Below are positions 35,862 through 44,060 of a stretch of 64,000 bases of DNA, piece by piece. The translations under genes and the position numbers were made by a program. Source of the DNA: an uncultured Clostridia bacterium (lineage in GTDB: Bacteria > Bacillota > Clostridia > TANB77 > CAG-508); contig CAPOZU010000002.1 of the NCBI GenBank assembly GCA_948676835.1, positions 111,902 to 175,901 of the forward strand, written 5' to 3'. Below the pieces are notes generated by a model, which saw nothing but the letters and a program-made list of their open reading frames with translations, was not told the DNA's origin and did not search any database. Position 1 is the first letter of the stretch, and each line of letters opens with the position of its first letter.

Positions 35862-37046
35862 TTAACGACCTGTAGCTTCATCCTTCATATTTGCTATTTG
35901 TTGTTCTACTAGTCCTTTAAATTTATCTTTACTTACAATAGATTTTATAGTAGTATTTGTACATTCTTTTAAATCTATTCTTCTTCTTGAAAGTCCACAT
36001 GTACGTACAACTGGTTTATATGAATCATAGTGACCAACACGACAATTTTCTACTGTTGCTACTTGTCCATTTGATAATAAAACTCTAGTATTATGTGGAT
36101 ATAATTTTACTTTATTAATTAATAATTCCTTTATCTCATTACTAACAACACCATTTATTGCATATTGTCCAAGTTCTGAAATTACATCTTCTAAAGATGT
36201 TTCATTATTAATTGCACGTTTCATTGCATTATCATATACATCACATACCCTGATAATCTTAGCTCCATATAAAATACTATTTCTTCTTGAGCTAATAGCA
36301 GCTGGCATTTTTAGTGGACCATCTCCTGTTTCTGATTCTCCTGATAGCAATATCATTAGTTTAGCAGAATTACTAATACTGTCTAAATCTGCCACTGCAG
36401 AATATGAATAAACTGATGAATAATTTTCATCATAATGATCAAGTGGTGTTTCTTTAATTCCTGGTAAAATTTCTTCCATTCCCTTTGATTTTGGTACTTC
36501 TGTAAGACCTTTTAACATTTCAGGATCTCTATACATTTCTCCTGCATCTTGCAATAAAGCTGCAACTGCAATATCATTTAAATTTATTAAGGCTTTATTA
36601 TTTTGAGCTTGTAAGGTATCATTATAAATTTTAGCTAATAATATTGAGAAACAAGCTACTCTAACAGCATGAGAAGTTATATCATTTTTTTGACTCATAT
36701 AATCTTCTAAATCAAATTGTGGCTCATCGCTTCCTTGTGTTCTCTCTACTATCATATTAGCTTCTTCTTTAATTTTTTGCGCTTGTGCTTCTGTTGGATG
36801 GCTTAAAAATTCATTAAGATTTTCCTCTATTTCTTCTCTAAAACTCTCATCTACAGACTCTTTAACTTCATCAAAAGTTTTTGGTTCTTCACCATCATAT
36901 TTTATTGAAGTTCTAAAATTTCTTAAACGTTCTAAAGTTGCACTTGTTAACTTAGTTCCTTTACTCAAAACAAGTGTCCCATCTTTTCCTACAATATTAC
37001 TTTCAAGTACTGTACCAACTGTTAATTCGTTAAAATTAATTTCCAT
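35862..37046 (-). CDS. Degenerate HD-GYP domain protein, 394 aa
   Basis: The N-terminus (FNELTVGTVLESNIVGKDGTLVL) is the usual lead-in of HD-GYP proteins, in which it packs before the catalytic domain. The HD region aligns as SHAVRVACFSILLAKI and AALLQDAGEMYRD, where LLHDIGK would be expected: the HD histidine is replaced by Q and the lysine by E. The GYP region reads ESETGDGPLKMP, without HHExxDGxGYP. HD-GYP proteins degrade cyclic di-GMP; this copy has probably lost that activity and may bind nucleotide or a protein partner. It is followed upstream by the RluA-type gene across 21 bases. Confidence 0.75.
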   Translation of the reverse strand: MEINFNELTVGTVLESNIVGKDGTLVLSKGTKLTSATLERLRNFRTSIKYDGEEPKTFDEVKESVDESFREEIEENLNEFLSHPTEAQAQKIKEEANMIVERTQGSDEPQFDLEDYMSQKNDITSHAVRVACFSILLAKIYNDTLQAQNNKALINLNDIAVAALLQDAGEMYRDPEMLKGLTEVPKSKGMEEILPGIKETPLDHYDENYSSVYSYSAVADLDSISNSAKLMILLSGESETGDGPLKMPAAISSRRNSILYGAKIIRVCDVYDNAMKRAINNETSLEDVISELGQYAINGVVSNEIKELLINKVKLYPHNTRVLLSNGQVATVENCRVGHYDSYKPVVRTCGLSRRRIDLKECTNTTIKSIVSKDKFKGLVEQQIANMKDEATGR

Positions 37047-37067
37047 AAAATTTCCTCCATATATATA

Positions 37068-37760
37068 CTATTCATTAGTAAAAGTTACATCTTCTAATAT
37101 TTTCCAGCTACCAACTTTATCTGGAAAGTCCTCAAAAGTAAGTTCTTGCTTTGTGGTTGGATGAATAAAACTTAAACTATATGCCCATAATGCAAGACCT
37201 TTTCCCTTTCCTCTTGTTCCATATTTTTGATCCCCAGATAAACTATGACCTCTAGAAGAAAACTGAACTCTAATTTGATGATGCCTTCCTGTATATAAAT
37301 CCACTTTTACAACAGACATATTTATTTCTTCATTATATTTTACTACTTCGTACTCTAAAATTCCTTCTTTAGCATTTTTTGTTCCTTCTTTAACTACTTT
37401 ACTTGTATTTGTTTTTTCATTTTTTAAAAGAAAATCTCTCATACTTCCTTTTGGTTTTTCCATTTTACCATCAACAATGCATAGGTATTTTTTATGCATT
37501 GCTTTATCTCTTACTTGCTGACTAAGCCTTGATGCAGCTTTAGATGTTCTGGCAAAAACCATAACACCACCAGTTGGTCTATCTAATCTATGTACTAGCC
37601 CTAAATAAACATCACCTGGCTTATTATATTTTTCTTTTATATACTGTTTAATAATTGTAAGCATATCTAGATCACCAGTTTTGTCTCCTTGTGATGGTAT
37701 ATTTACTGGCTTTTCTACTACAATTATATGATTATCTTCATACAAAACTTTTAAGTCCAT
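37068..37760 (-). CDS. RluA-family pseudouridine synthase
   Basis: The 230 residues contain the family's catalytic block VHRLDRPTGGVMVFAR (the Asp forms the covalent intermediate) and later YTGRHHQIRVQFSSRGHSL and GDQKYG. No S4 domain precedes it, so it resembles the short RluA/RluC-type or YlyB-minimal enzymes that modify uridines in 23S rRNA or tRNA; the exact target cannot be read. Its ATG directly abuts the stop of the methyltransferase gene before it, so the two are co-translated. Confidence 0.9.
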   Translation of the reverse strand: MDLKVLYEDNHIIVVEKPVNIPSQGDKTGDLDMLTIIKQYIKEKYNKPGDVYLGLVHRLDRPTGGVMVFARTSKAASRLSQQVRDKAMHKKYLCIVDGKMEKPKGSMRDFLLKNEKTNTSKVVKEGTKNAKEGILEYEVVKYNEEINMSVVKVDLYTGRHHQIRVQFSSRGHSLSGDQKYGTRGKGKGLALWAYSLSFIHPTTKQELTFEDFPDKVGSWKILEDVTFTNE

Positions 37761-38624
37761 TTATATCTCCCATCTTCCATATATACCACAAGGTAATACT
37801 AAACTTGAGTCTTTCATTGGAAGTCCAATTTCACCAGAAGCATATTTCCCTTTTTTAAATTTTAATTTTAAACTTAAAATATTTTCTAATACCTTAGATG
37901 AAATTCCAGTAGTATATGAATTTATTAAAAAGAATAATGGATTATCAGATAGAACTTGTGAGCATAACTCTACTAAATCTGATATATTATTTTCAAATTG
38001 CCATACTTCTCCATTTTTTCCTCTGCCATATGATGGAGGATCCATTATAATTGCATCATATTTATTTCCACGTCTAATTTCTCTTTGAACAAATTTGGTA
38101 ACATCATCTATTATAAATCTTACTGGTCTATCAGAAAGTCCTGAAGATGCAATATTTTCTTTTGCCCATGCAACCATTCCTTTTGAACTATCAACATGAC
38201 AAACGCCTGCTCCTGCATAGCTACATGCAACAGTAGCTCCTCCTGTATATGCAAAAAGATTTAAAACTTTTATATCTTTTCTTCCAGATAACTGTATTTT
38301 ATTTATCATCCAATCCCAATTAACAGCTTGTTCTGGAAATAATCCTGTATGTTTAAATCCCATTGGTTTTATATTAAATGTTAAATCTTTATAATGAACT
38401 TGCCAAGCTTCTGGCAATTTTTTATTATATTCCCAATATCCACCACCTTTATTACTTCTATTATATCTAGCATTAGCATTTTTCCATTTTTCTGGATATG
38501 TTTTTTCTTTCCAAATTATTTGTGGATCTGGTCTTATTAGAACTATATTTCCCCAATGTTCTAATTTTTCTCCATCAGACATATCTAAAATTTCATAATC
38601 TTTCCAATCTCTTGATATTTCCAT
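37761..38624 (-). CDS. Class I SAM-dependent methyltransferase, RlmK/RlmI-like
   Basis: The 287-residue protein has the SAM-binding segment VLNLFAYTGGATVACSYAGA, the acidic VDSSKGMVAWAKEN that holds the ribose, and the catalytic motif IIMDPPSYGRG, followed by QFENNISDLVELCSQVL. These features place it with the methylase domain of YwbD/RlmI/RlmK-type 23S rRNA methyltransferases, though it lacks a PUA domain. The exact base is unknown. It abuts the pseudouridine synthase gene, so both probably act in RNA modification. Confidence 0.85.
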   Translation of the reverse strand: MEISRDWKDYEILDMSDGEKLEHWGNIVLIRPDPQIIWKEKTYPEKWKNANARYNRSNKGGGYWEYNKKLPEAWQVHYKDLTFNIKPMGFKHTGLFPEQAVNWDWMINKIQLSGRKDIKVLNLFAYTGGATVACSYAGAGVCHVDSSKGMVAWAKENIASSGLSDRPVRFIIDDVTKFVQREIRRGNKYDAIIMDPPSYGRGKNGEVWQFENNISDLVELCSQVLSDNPLFFLINSYTTGISSKVLENILSLKLKFKKGKYASGEIGLPMKDSSLVLPCGIYGRWEI

Positions 38625-38700
38625 ATTTTTTCCTTTTTCTTATATATTTTTATCTTATATTGTATTATAACATATTTTTTAATTAAATCCTAGCAAAAAA

Positions 38701-38729
38701 TTGTAAAACATCATCATTTGTGCTATAAT
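38701..38729 (+). promoter_or_regulatory. Sigma-A promoter for the SDR gene
   Basis: TTGTAA and TATAAT with a 17-base spacer, 33 bases before the ATG at 38762, which follows TAGGAGG. Confidence 0.7.
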
Positions 38730-38761
38730 TGTTTGGATAAATTTGATTTAGGAGGAAATTT

Positions 38762-39409
38762 ATGAAAGTTTTAGTTACTGGAAGTTCTGAAGGCATCGGA
38801 AAAGCAATAGCTTTAAAATTTTTAAATGAAGGTCATAATGTAATTGGAATTGATTTGAATCCATCTTCAATTAATCATAATTCATATACTCATATTCAAG
38901 GAGATATTTGTGATAAAAATCTTCTAGAAATTCAAGGGGTTGAAATACTTATAAACAATGCAGGCGTTCAGGAATCAGGAAAAGATATTGATGTAAATTT
39001 AAAAGGAACAATTTCTATTACAGAAAAATATGGAATTCAAGAAAAAATAAAATCCATTGTATTCATAGCATCAGCCAGTGCTACTACTGGAGCAGAATTT
39101 CCAGAATATGTTGCAAGTAAAGGTGGAGTTGTAGCCTACATGAAAAATGTTGCTTTACGTATTTCAAAATATGGAGCTACAAGTAACAGTATTTCTGCTG
39201 GTGGAGTTACTACTAAACTAAATCAACATATACTAGATGATCCAGATTTGTGGAAGCAAGTTTTAAATGAAACTTTACTTAATAAATGGGCATCTCCTGA
39301 AGAAATCGCTGATTTTACATATTTTATAAGTGTTATTAATAAAAGTATGACTGGCCAGGATATTTTTATTGATAATGGAGAAGCATTAAAATCAAATTTT
39401 ATATGGTAA
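38762..39409 (+). CDS. SDR-family oxidoreductase, 215 aa
   Basis: The glycine-rich nucleotide-binding turn GSSEGIGKA (residues 7-15), NNAG (65-68), the catalytic serine in FIASASATT and YVASK (Y116, K120) are all present, so the protein should be an active short-chain dehydrogenase/reductase. Shorter than the usual 240-250 residues because the segment between NNAG and the serine is trimmed. The basic/acidic residue after the first strand is D31 (IGIDLNP), which favours NAD over NADP. Substrate unknown; it is related to 3-oxoacyl-ACP reductase-like proteins. It is followed by the transporter gene after 54 bases. Confidence 0.88.
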   Translation: MKVLVTGSSEGIGKAIALKFLNEGHNVIGIDLNPSSINHNSYTHIQGDICDKNLLEIQGVEILINNAGVQESGKDIDVNLKGTISITEKYGIQEKIKSIVFIASASATTGAEFPEYVASKGGVVAYMKNVALRISKYGATSNSISAGGVTTKLNQHILDDPDLWKQVLNETLLNKWASPEEIADFTYFISVINKSMTGQDIFIDNGEALKSNFIW

Positions 39410-39418
39410 AAACCAAAA

Positions 39419-39457
39419 AGTAGTTAACCAAAACCTACTAAAAAAATAATGAGGAGG
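39419..39457 (+). promoter_or_regulatory. Possible preQ1-I-like riboswitch before the queuosine-precursor transporter
   Basis: AGTAG and CTACT can pair around the loop TTAACCAAAAC, and an A-rich tail (AAAAAAATAATG) runs directly into the GAGGAGG ribosome binding site of the transporter gene. This small hairpin plus A-rich tail is the layout of preQ1 class I aptamers acting on translation, and the gene product fits. The loop departs from the known consensus, so this is a weak call. Confidence 0.3.
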
Positions 39458-39463
39458 TAAAAA

Positions 39464-40129
39464 ATGAATATTGTATTAGGAATTATTAGTATAATTCTAT
39501 GTTTTGGAACTATAGTTTTACTTGACAAGTTTTTTAAGAAAGAAGGTCTTTACATTTGGATTAGTATTGCAACAATTATTGCTAACATACTTGTTTGTAA
39601 AACTATAAATGTTTTAGGATTTACAAGTTCACTTGGAAATATTATGTTTGCAAGCGTATTTCTTGCAACAGATATTATGACTGAAAAATATGGTTCAGAA
39701 CATAGTAAAAAAGCAATTTTACTTGGAATGGTATCTGCAATTATATTTGTAGTATCTACACAAATTTCTTTATTATATATTCCAGACACTACAGACCTAG
39801 CACAAGAAAGTATGAAAACATTATTTGGTATAAATTTAAGAACAAGTATAGCAAGTTTATCTATGTACTTTTTAAGTAATATTCTAGGTATTTGGATATT
39901 TGAAAAAATAAAAAATAAAATCCCTAATAAATTATGGCTTAGAAATAATGTTTCTACTATAATTGCAAATTGTAGTGAAAATTACTGTTTTGCATTTATT
40001 GCATTTGTTGGAATTTTAGATATTCCTACAATACTATCTATTGCAACAGTAGGATCAATATTAGAAATTGTAATTGCAATATGTGATACACCATTTCTAT
40101 ATATTGCAACAAAAAATAATAACAAATAA
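39464..40129 (+). CDS. Queuosine precursor transporter (VUT family, YhhQ-like)
   Basis: The 221 residues have about six membrane helices with the family features NVLGFTSSLGNIMFASVFLATDIMTEKYG and, near the end, SWLF-type replaced by NNVSTIIANCSENYCFAF. DIMTEKYG is a well-kept VUT/YhhQ motif. Such proteins import 7-deazaguanine precursors of queuosine. It is preceded by GAGGAGG with a candidate riboswitch, and lies 54 bases downstream of the SDR gene with which it may share a transcript. Confidence 0.85.
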   Translation: MNIVLGIISIILCFGTIVLLDKFFKKEGLYIWISIATIIANILVCKTINVLGFTSSLGNIMFASVFLATDIMTEKYGSEHSKKAILLGMVSAIIFVVSTQISLLYIPDTTDLAQESMKTLFGINLRTSIASLSMYFLSNILGIWIFEKIKNKIPNKLWLRNNVSTIIANCSENYCFAFIAFVGILDIPTILSIATVGSILEIVIAICDTPFLYIATKNNNK

Positions 40130-40157
40130 TAATAAATAATATCTACATAAAAATGGC

Positions 40158-40198
40158 AAAAGCCACAGAGGAAAACTTCTTCCCCTATGGCTTTTTTC
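40158..40198 (+). terminator. Terminator after the queuosine-precursor transporter gene
   Basis: AAAAGCCACAGAGGAA pairs with TTCCCCTATGGCTTTTTT, ending in a T run. It may also serve the convergent gene ending at 40212. Confidence 0.85.
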
Positions 40199-40211
40199 TT
40201 ACTGGTTAAAA

Positions 40212-40700
40212 TTAAATAGATAAAACTTCCGCCGGAATAACATTCCCATATGTGGATAAAAGGTAATCTTTTGTTATGTCCATCACCATTTTGTCCACAA
40301 TTTGTTTGGCAGCAATCTTGACCTCTACGCTTTCGCCTGACTGGATATTCAGAAGAATTGAATTTCTCATTTTTTCTTCATCTCCTGACATCTGCAAGTT
40401 ATAAAAAAGCGGCACTCCGACAACTCTTTTGAAATTGGCTTTGAAATCTGAAACAAAGTTTGCTTTACCATTTTGGAATGTCTGGAAGTTGTTTTCAGCA
40501 ACCTCGGCCATAGCTTTGGGTGCCTTTCTCGTCATATCCCGCAGCACTTCTACACAAGCATTGTAAGCTCTGTCAACAGTATAAACTACCTGATCAGTTT
40601 CTAACAGAGCCTCAATATTTTCGGATATTCCTAACCGATTAAATGCATACTCTGCCTGCGATAAAAACTCGTTTGCTTTTTCCATAATGTTCTCGCTCAT
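40212..40700 (-). CDS. Hypothetical protein, 162 aa, atypical codon use
   Basis: Not recognised. It is a soluble, mostly helical protein beginning MSENIMEKANEFLSQAEYAF, with FYNLQMSGDEEKMRNSILL in the middle. Its codons use C and G in third positions far more often than neighbouring genes do (for example GCC, ACC, CTG), which suggests acquisition from a less AT-rich donor. The ATG is preceded by GGAAGGTTAAAAT. A 116-base gap separates it from ispH. No mobile-element gene is next to it. Confidence 0.7.
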   Translation of the reverse strand: MSENIMEKANEFLSQAEYAFNRLGISENIEALLETDQVVYTVDRAYNACVEVLRDMTRKAPKAMAEVAENNFQTFQNGKANFVSDFKANFKRVVGVPLFYNLQMSGDEEKMRNSILLNIQSGESVEVKIAAKQIVDKMVMDITKDYLLSTYGNVIPAEVLSI

Positions 40701-40798
40701 ATTTTAACCTTCCTTTTCATATAATATTTTATTACAATTTATATTATAACACTCTTCTTGTAATTATGTCAACTCAGTCGCATCTTAGTACTCAAATA

Positions 40799-40827
40799 TA
40801 AAAAGCATAGAAAATCCTATGCTTTTA
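40799..40827 (-). terminator. Terminator overlapping the end of ispH
   Basis: On the minus strand AAAAGCATAGG and CTATGCTTTTT pair around ATTTT, with the 5' arm formed by the last codons of ispH, followed by a TTTTTATATTT tail. Confidence 0.75.
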
Positions 40828-41668
40828 AAAAGTCAACTATTTGTTCAACATTTTTTTGAGGTGTTGACGCTCCCGCCATTATACCTATTTTATCGTTTTT
40901 AGAAAACTCTATATCTTTTAAATCTGCTATAGTTTGAACAAAAAATATTTGCTTACAATTTTCTTCTGCTACTTTAGCAAGTTCCTTTGTATTGGAACTA
41001 TTTTTTCCACCAATTATAATCATTTTGTTAACTTTTTTTGAAATTTCTCTTGTCTCCTGTTGTCTATTTTCTGTAGAATCACAAATTGTTTTATCTACAA
41101 AAACATCTGCTTCATAAAAGTTTAATTGTATTTCTTCTACAATCTTATCAAACTTTGAACTAGAAAATGTAGTTTGCGAAAATACATATACTCTTCCTAA
41201 ATTTGTTTTTTCATATTCCATATATGCATCTAAAATGTCATCTTCATCTTCTATAACATAACCATTTTCCCCAGCAAAACCTTTAGTTCCAATTATTTCT
41301 GGATGATTTTTCTTTCCAATAATTATTATAAATGACTTTTCTTTTTCTCTTTCAACTTTTATATGTATTGCTTTAACCTTTGGACATGTAAAATCAAAAA
41401 CTTTCAAATTTCTTTGCTGTGCCAACTCATAAACATTCTTTGCTTCTCCATGAGCTCTAAAAATAACTTTTTCTCCATCTGGAACATCATTTAAGTTATC
41501 CACAGTTATCATTCCACAGTCTTCAAGTGATTTTACAACTTGTTCATTATGAATAAGTTCTCCTAAACAATATACACTTCCATTATCATTTAATACTTTT
41601 TGTGCTCCACTAACTGCATTCTCTACTCCAAAACAAAATCCTGATGTTTGTCCAACTATTATTTCCAT
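40817..41668 (-). CDS. ispH: 4-hydroxy-3-methylbut-2-enyl diphosphate reductase
   Basis: The last enzyme of the MEP pathway, an iron-sulphur protein that makes IPP and DMAPP. I start at the ATG at 41668 (MEIIVGQTSGFCFGVENAV) because GTGAAAGG precedes it; the frame runs on to 41737 without a site. The three cluster cysteines lie in SGFCFGV (C12), DFTCPKV and TICDSTENRQ, and HNEQVV, FRAHGE and KTICDST match the family. The 283 residues are the usual length of the single-domain form; no fused S1 (RpsA) domain is present, as is common in clostridia. Monocistronic by its terminator. Confidence 0.95.
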   Translation of the reverse strand: MEIIVGQTSGFCFGVENAVSGAQKVLNDNGSVYCLGELIHNEQVVKSLEDCGMITVDNLNDVPDGEKVIFRAHGEAKNVYELAQQRNLKVFDFTCPKVKAIHIKVEREKEKSFIIIIGKKNHPEIIGTKGFAGENGYVIEDEDDILDAYMEYEKTNLGRVYVFSQTTFSSSKFDKIVEEIQLNFYEADVFVDKTICDSTENRQQETREISKKVNKMIIIGGKNSSNTKELAKVAEENCKQIFFVQTIADLKDIEFSKNDKIGIMAGASTPQKNVEQIVDFLKA

Positions 41669-41756
41669 ATTATTTTTCCTTTCACTACGTTTTTGAACTA
41701 TTATTTGAATTATATAATAATTATTTTTTAAATGCAATTACAGTTTCACTTGTCTA

Positions 41757-41861
41757 TTAAAGAGTTTCTAATATAGTTACAAAATTATATAATAAAACTC
41801 CTAAAATTATAAAACTAACGCTTGTACTAAATAATAGTATTCCTAATAAAATCTTTTTCAT
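41757..41861 (-). CDS. Small membrane peptide, 34 aa
   Basis: The ATG at 41861 follows GAAAGAAGG with good spacing. The peptide is MKKILLGILLFSTS, then a hydrophobic run VSFIILGVLLYNFVTI ending in LETL: one membrane helix with a basic N-terminus. It resembles small regulatory membrane peptides or a type-I-toxin-like peptide in size. No relative recognised. It lies alone in the gap before ispH. Confidence 0.45.
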   Translation of the reverse strand: MKKILLGILLFSTSVSFIILGVLLYNFVTILETL

Positions 41862-42031
41862 AAAAAACCTTCTTTCGTAAAATATAATAATATTATATAT
41901 ATTCAAAAGAAATAAATTTATGACTAAAAATTATACTTTTTTATGAAAAATCATAAACACTATACATATCAAGGATTATATGTTATAATAGTACAGTCAC
42001 AAAAACAAATTTTGAAAAGTGAGGTAAAAAC

Positions 42032-42211
42032 ATGAAAAACACTATGAATACCCGGAAAGCAAATGAAACTGTAACTCCCAATACCACTACTGCAACCGAA
42101 AGTACTCCCTCTCCTGCCAGAGAACACAAGTGCTGTTGTGGCGGCGGTGGAAAATGCGGATGTGACGGACACGGTGGCTGCGGCTGCTGTCATGGGAAAC
42201 ATCACAAGTAA
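42032..42211 (+). CDS. Cysteine-, glycine- and histidine-rich small protein, 59 aa
   Basis: The ATG at 42032 follows GTGAGG. The first 30 residues are Thr/Asn/Pro-rich and polar. The last 26 (from EHKCCC) contain eight Cys, five His and many Gly, ending in GCGCCHGKHHK. No signal peptide. Such a tail is able to bind metal (zinc, copper or iron) or to carry thiol chemistry; a modified-peptide precursor is also possible, but no modification enzyme is next to it. Codon use is richer in G and C than neighbours. TATAAT at 41984-41989 and a terminator at 42222-42258 make it a self-contained unit. Confidence 0.65.
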   Translation: MKNTMNTRKANETVTPNTTTATESTPSPAREHKCCCGGGGKCGCDGHGGCGCCHGKHHK

Positions 42212-42221
42212 GTAATACCTC

Positions 42222-42258
42222 AAAAAGCTCTGCTCGTTATAATAACGGCAGAGCTTTT
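42222..42258. terminator. Terminator shared by the Cys-rich gene and tsf
   Basis: AAAAGCTCTGC and GCAGAGCTTTT form an 11-base-pair stem with an AT-rich loop between two convergent genes. Confidence 0.85.
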
Positions 42259-42271
42259 GTTTATTATTTTA

Positions 42272-43147
42272 TTATTGTAATTGTTTCATTACTTCTTCAG
42301 CAAAGTTTTCTTCTTTTTTCTCGATTCCTTCACCTTTTTCAAATCTAGCATATCTAACCATTTCAGCACCTTTGTTTTTGATTAATTCTCCAACTTTAAC
42401 GCTTGAATCTTTAACAAATTCTTGGTCTAATAAACAGATTTCTGCATAGAATTTACCAATTCTACCTTGAACCATTTTTTCTGCTATTTCAGCTGGTTTT
42501 CCTTCATTCATAGCTTGAGCTTTTAAAATTTCCATTTCTTTTTCAACTCTATCTTGAGGAACAGCTTCCCTATTTAAATATTCTGGTCTAGCAGCTGCAA
42601 TTTGCATACATACATCTTTTGCAAGTTCTGTTTCACCTTTAGCAAAATCAACTAAAACAGCAATTTTTCCAGCTCCGTGAATATAACTTTCAACTAACCC
42701 TTCTGATTCAAATCTTTCAAATCTTCTAATTGTCATGTTTTCACCTATTGTAGCAATTTTTTCTGTTAAAACTTCTCTAACTGTTTTTCCAGATTCTTTA
42801 TAAGATGTTTCTAATAAACTTTCTACATCTGCTGGATTTTTTTCAGCAACTATTTCAGCTACATCATTTACAAAGTTAACAAATTCTTCGTTTTTAGCAA
42901 CGAAATCTGTTTCTGCATTTACTTCTACAATAGAACCAACTTTTTTATCAGCTGTAACATATGTTGCAACTAAACCTTCAGCAGCAACTCTTCCTGATTT
43001 TTTAGCAGCTTTTGCAATTCCTCTTTCTCTTAATAATTCTGCTGCTTTTTCCATATCTCCATCTGTTTCTGTTAAAACTTTTTTGCAGTCCATCATTCCT
43101 GCACCTGTTTTTTCTCTCAAGTTTTTAACTAATTCTGCAGTTATCAT
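42272..43147 (-). CDS. tsf: Elongation factor Ts
   Basis: The 291-residue protein starts at 43147 (MITAELVKNLREKTGAGMMDCKKVL), with GGAGGTAATAAAA before it; the longer frame to 43228 is not needed. It has the N-terminal UBA-like domain with TGAGMMDCKKALxE pattern, TDFVAKNEEF, which contacts EF-Tu, and the second core subdomain with SVKVGELIKNKGAEM. It exchanges GDP for GTP on EF-Tu. It follows rpsB, the standard order, with a hairpin between them. Confidence 0.97.
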   Translation of the reverse strand: MITAELVKNLREKTGAGMMDCKKVLTETDGDMEKAAELLRERGIAKAAKKSGRVAAEGLVATYVTADKKVGSIVEVNAETDFVAKNEEFVNFVNDVAEIVAEKNPADVESLLETSYKESGKTVREVLTEKIATIGENMTIRRFERFESEGLVESYIHGAGKIAVLVDFAKGETELAKDVCMQIAAARPEYLNREAVPQDRVEKEMEILKAQAMNEGKPAEIAEKMVQGRIGKFYAEICLLDQEFVKDSSVKVGELIKNKGAEMVRYARFEKGEGIEKKEENFAEEVMKQLQ

Positions 43148-43210
43148 TTTTATTACCTCCAATAAATTTTTATTTTTTCCACTACAACTTAGTGGTTTAT
43201 TTTCTTTATA

Positions 43211-43264
43211 AAAAAACGACGGACACAATAATATTAGATTTAAACATATTATTTAATGTCCGCT
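43211..43264 (-). terminator. Attenuator-like hairpin between rpsB and tsf
   Basis: On the minus strand GCGGACATTAAATAATAT and its partner ATATTATTGTGTCCG pair with few mismatches and are followed by TCGTTTTTTT. It should end part of the rpsB transcripts and so lower tsf expression relative to rpsB. Confidence 0.7.
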
Positions 43265-43286
43265 TCTGTTATTTTTTAGTTAAATA

Positions 43287-44060
43287 TTATTCTTCTACTT
43301 CTTTAGCAGCTACTTCTTCAATATCTGTAGCTTCTTCAGAATCTGCAAGTTCTTCCATTTCAGATACTTCTGCATCTTCTCCTTGTCTTCCTTCTATAAC
43401 AGCATTAGCCATAACATCTGCTATTAATTTAACAGCTCTTATAGCATCATCATTTCCTGGTATAGCATAATCAACATCTTCTGGATTACAGTTTGTATCT
43501 ACTAAACCAACAACTGGTATTCCTAATTTTCTTGCTTCTAATATAGCAATTCTTTCTTTTTTAGGATCTACTACAAACATAACTCCTGGCATTTCTTTCA
43601 TATCTTTGATTCCACCAAGATTTTTTTCTAATTTTTCCATTTCATTTTTTAAACCAGCAACTTCTTTTTTAGGTAATACTTCAAAAGTACCATCTTCTTG
43701 CATAGCTTCTAAATCTTTTAATCTTTGAATTCTTCCTTCAATTGTTTTGAAGTTTGTAAGCATACCACCTAACCATCTTTGGTCTACATAGTACATGTTA
43801 CATTTTTGAGCAGCTTCTTTAATGCACTCTTGTGCTTGTTTTTTTGTTCCTACAAAAAGAACTGTTTTTCCTTCTTCAGCTTGCTCTTTAATAAATTTGT
43901 AAGCCTCGTCTAATTTTTTTGATGTTTTTTGTAAATCGATAATATGGATTCCATTTCTAGCTTGGAATATATATTCAGCCATTTTAGGATCCCATCTTCT
44001 TGTTTGATGTCCGAAATGAACACCAGCTTCAAGTAATTGTTTCATTGCAACTACTGCCAT
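43287..44060 (-). CDS. rpsB: 30S ribosomal protein S2
   Basis: Starts at 44060 (MAVVAMKQLLEAGVHFGHQTRRWDPKM), preceded by AAGGAGGAATTAAAA. GVHFGHQTRRWDPKMAEYIF, IHIIDLQKT and VFVDPxKE-type MFVVDPKKE match S2, and VGLVDTNCNPEDVDYAIPGNDDA is the conserved C-terminal block. A long acidic tail (about 30 residues, EDAEVSEMEELADSEE) extends past the usual end, as in some Bacillota. It leads the rpsB-tsf operon from the promoter at 44177-44205. Confidence 0.97.
   Translation of the reverse strand: MAVVAMKQLLEAGVHFGHQTRRWDPKMAEYIFQARNGIHIIDLQKTSKKLDEAYKFIKEQAEEGKTVLFVGTKKQAQECIKEAAQKCNMYYVDQRWLGGMLTNFKTIEGRIQRLKDLEAMQEDGTFEVLPKKEVAGLKNEMEKLEKNLGGIKDMKEMPGVMFVVDPKKERIAILEARKLGIPVVGLVDTNCNPEDVDYAIPGNDDAIRAVKLIADVMANAVIEGRQGEDAEVSEMEELADSEEATDIEEVAAKEVEE

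Noticed and set aside
42032..42211. RiPP biosynthetic cluster around the Cys-rich peptide
   Set aside because: No radical SAM, cyclodehydratase or lanthionine synthetase gene is nearby; neighbours are ispH and tsf.
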